Shown in pieces: positions 62,833-64,000 of a DNA stretch of 64,000 bases. This DNA is from Mercurialis annua (taxonomy: Eukaryota; Streptophyta; Magnoliopsida; Malpighiales; Euphorbiaceae): assembly GCF_937616625.2 (NCBI RefSeq), contig NC_065577.1:40949001-41013000 (forward strand), in the 5' to 3' direction. The notes beneath the pieces were generated by a model. The model made no database searches, was not told where the DNA came from, and saw nothing but the letters and a program-made list of their open reading frames with translations. The position numbers were made by a program, and so were the translations under genes. Positions within the stretch are counted from its first letter, which is position 1; every line of letters begins with the position of its first letter.

Positions 62833-63660
62833 GGATTTTTAAACTGGATGGCTTTTACTTTGGTGAATAGTGTAAGTGAATGAATCAAGATTATTATTTA
62901 TTTTTGAATGTCTCAATTCTATAGATTGATTTTAGATATAAAAATTACCAGCTTCTAATTAGCATATAAATACTAGTTCTCCATTAAACAAAAGTGCACT
63001 AGATTATATGTATATATAATGACATAATAGAAGATATTTACAATTTTAATACATGTTGTATTTTTCATTATTGTTATTGTGTAAAATTTAAAATTTTAAT
63101 CTTTCAGAACTGCTAAAAACGTCAAGCGCAGTAAAAAAAACTAAAGGTTTAATGATGTGAAAATGCCAAACTTTTTGAAAATATATTTAAACCTTTCAAA
63201 AGTTTCAAATCTATCCAAAATGTGACATTTTTTTTGTAAATCTATTCATATTACCAAAATTAATTTAATTATACCGATAATAACAATTGAATATGTAAAG
63301 TTTATTTTTAAAATTAAAAAGAAAAAAATTATCAATTGAGATTACATGATTCAGATAAATCAATTGTGAAAATTATCAAATTGATTTTAAAAAATTGGAT
63401 AAACTTGCAATGAATTAGTGAAATTGGACTAGATTTATAAATTTCAAAGGTTTGAATAATAAATCGAAAAAAATTGGCTTTTTAATATCATTAAGCCAAA
63501 ATTAAAATGGTGAATTTTAAAAATTTAACACTGTTTCCACAATTCCTAATTTATTACATTTATGTGACCTTAGATTTTTAGAATAATTCGAACTAACACA
63601 ATGTATTTAAAAGATATGATTTTAAATTACTATGGCACACTTGCTCAAAAGAAATTCCAT
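62833..63660. repeat. Tail (right half) and spacer of the last array unit
   Basis: GGATTTTTAAACTGGATGGC...GGTGAATAGTG continues the tail begun at 56519; the intervening 5.9 kb is nested insertions. The following spacer words (TCAATTCTATAGATTGATTT, AAAAGTGCACT, ATTCGAACTAACACAATGT) match those after the tails at 28700 and 53456. Confidence 0.65.
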
Positions 63661-63679
63661 AAAATATACTTTGCCACCG

Positions 63680-64000
63680 CATGATTGTAACATCGATTCT
63701 GCCACCGCAAGATTGTACCTTACGGTCACATGATTCCACCTCATGGTCACAATACTTCTTTATCAGTTTGCTCCAGTATCTCAAACATAGGAATTAACAT
63801 CAAAATTTAATTTTAAAGTATTTTTGATGGTAAGTTTCATGAAAGGATGTAAACTATAAATAATATGTATTCACGCAATTAAACTAACAAGAAAAAATCA
63901 TGCAATTTGTTTTAGTGTGGTTTCCAATTTTCTCAAAATAAGAATAACATGGATAGTAGGGTAATTAATTCTGATCATCATTGAACTTTTCAGTTTTTTT
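63680..64000. repeat. M module, partial, runs off the window
   Basis: TTTGCTCCAGTATCTCAAAC through ATGTATTCACGCAATTAAAC and GTTTTAGTGTGGTTTCCAAT match the start of the other M modules in the same order. The array therefore continues past 64000. Confidence 0.7.

Overview
The window is nuclear DNA of a eudicot plant. It is AT-rich, its genes contain introns, and its ribosomal-protein promoter has the plant TELO-box plus site II layout. Transposon families typical of plants fill the space between genes. I cannot name the species from sequence alone. Layout 1-11.6 kb (gene-rich): a complete seven-exon syntaxin SYP81 gene (+, 1160-3910); tail-to-tail with it an eight-exon plant O-fucosyltransferase-family gene (-, 8736-4880); divergent from that, with about 0.9 kb between the start codons, a four-exon 60S ribosomal protein L35a gene (+, 9627-10906). 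Layout 11.6-22 kb: intergenic, with two same-length Stowaway-like MITEs, a 3.0 kb non-autonomous Helitron with both termini, a solo LTR and a hAT-type MITE. Layout 22.2-25.3 kb: a four-exon nucleotide-sugar transporter gene of the UUAT-like TPT/NST family (+). From 25.6 kb to the end there is no intact host gene. Two levels of structure are hidden there. First, a decayed tandem array alternates a 'tail' (homologous to the transporter 3' flank), a spacer and an 'M module' (fragments of an unidentified minus-strand gene); it recurs about seven times to the window end and includes a recent 4.4 kb duplication (27.8-32.1 and 33.3-37.8 kb). Second, a 1.4 kb tandem duplication (38.8-47.6 and 47.6-51.0 kb) has received at least four transposons, and each copy supplies the empty site for insertions in the other. 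The most notable insertion is a structurally complete 5960-bp Mutator-like element (39609-45568). Its 237-bp terminal inverted repeats read as identical and its 9-bp target duplication is perfect. It carries a spliced MULE transposase gene and a convergent second gene for a small GRF-zinc-finger membrane protein. The last third holds a 3.68 kb solo LTR (57203-60882) with five hairpins sharing one loop sequence but having different self-complementary stems, several LINE fragments, foldback elements and clusters of palindromes. The housekeeping genes act separately: SYP81 in Golgi-to-ER fusion, the O-fucosyltransferase-family protein and the transporter in Golgi glycosylation and sugar supply, L35a in the ribosome.
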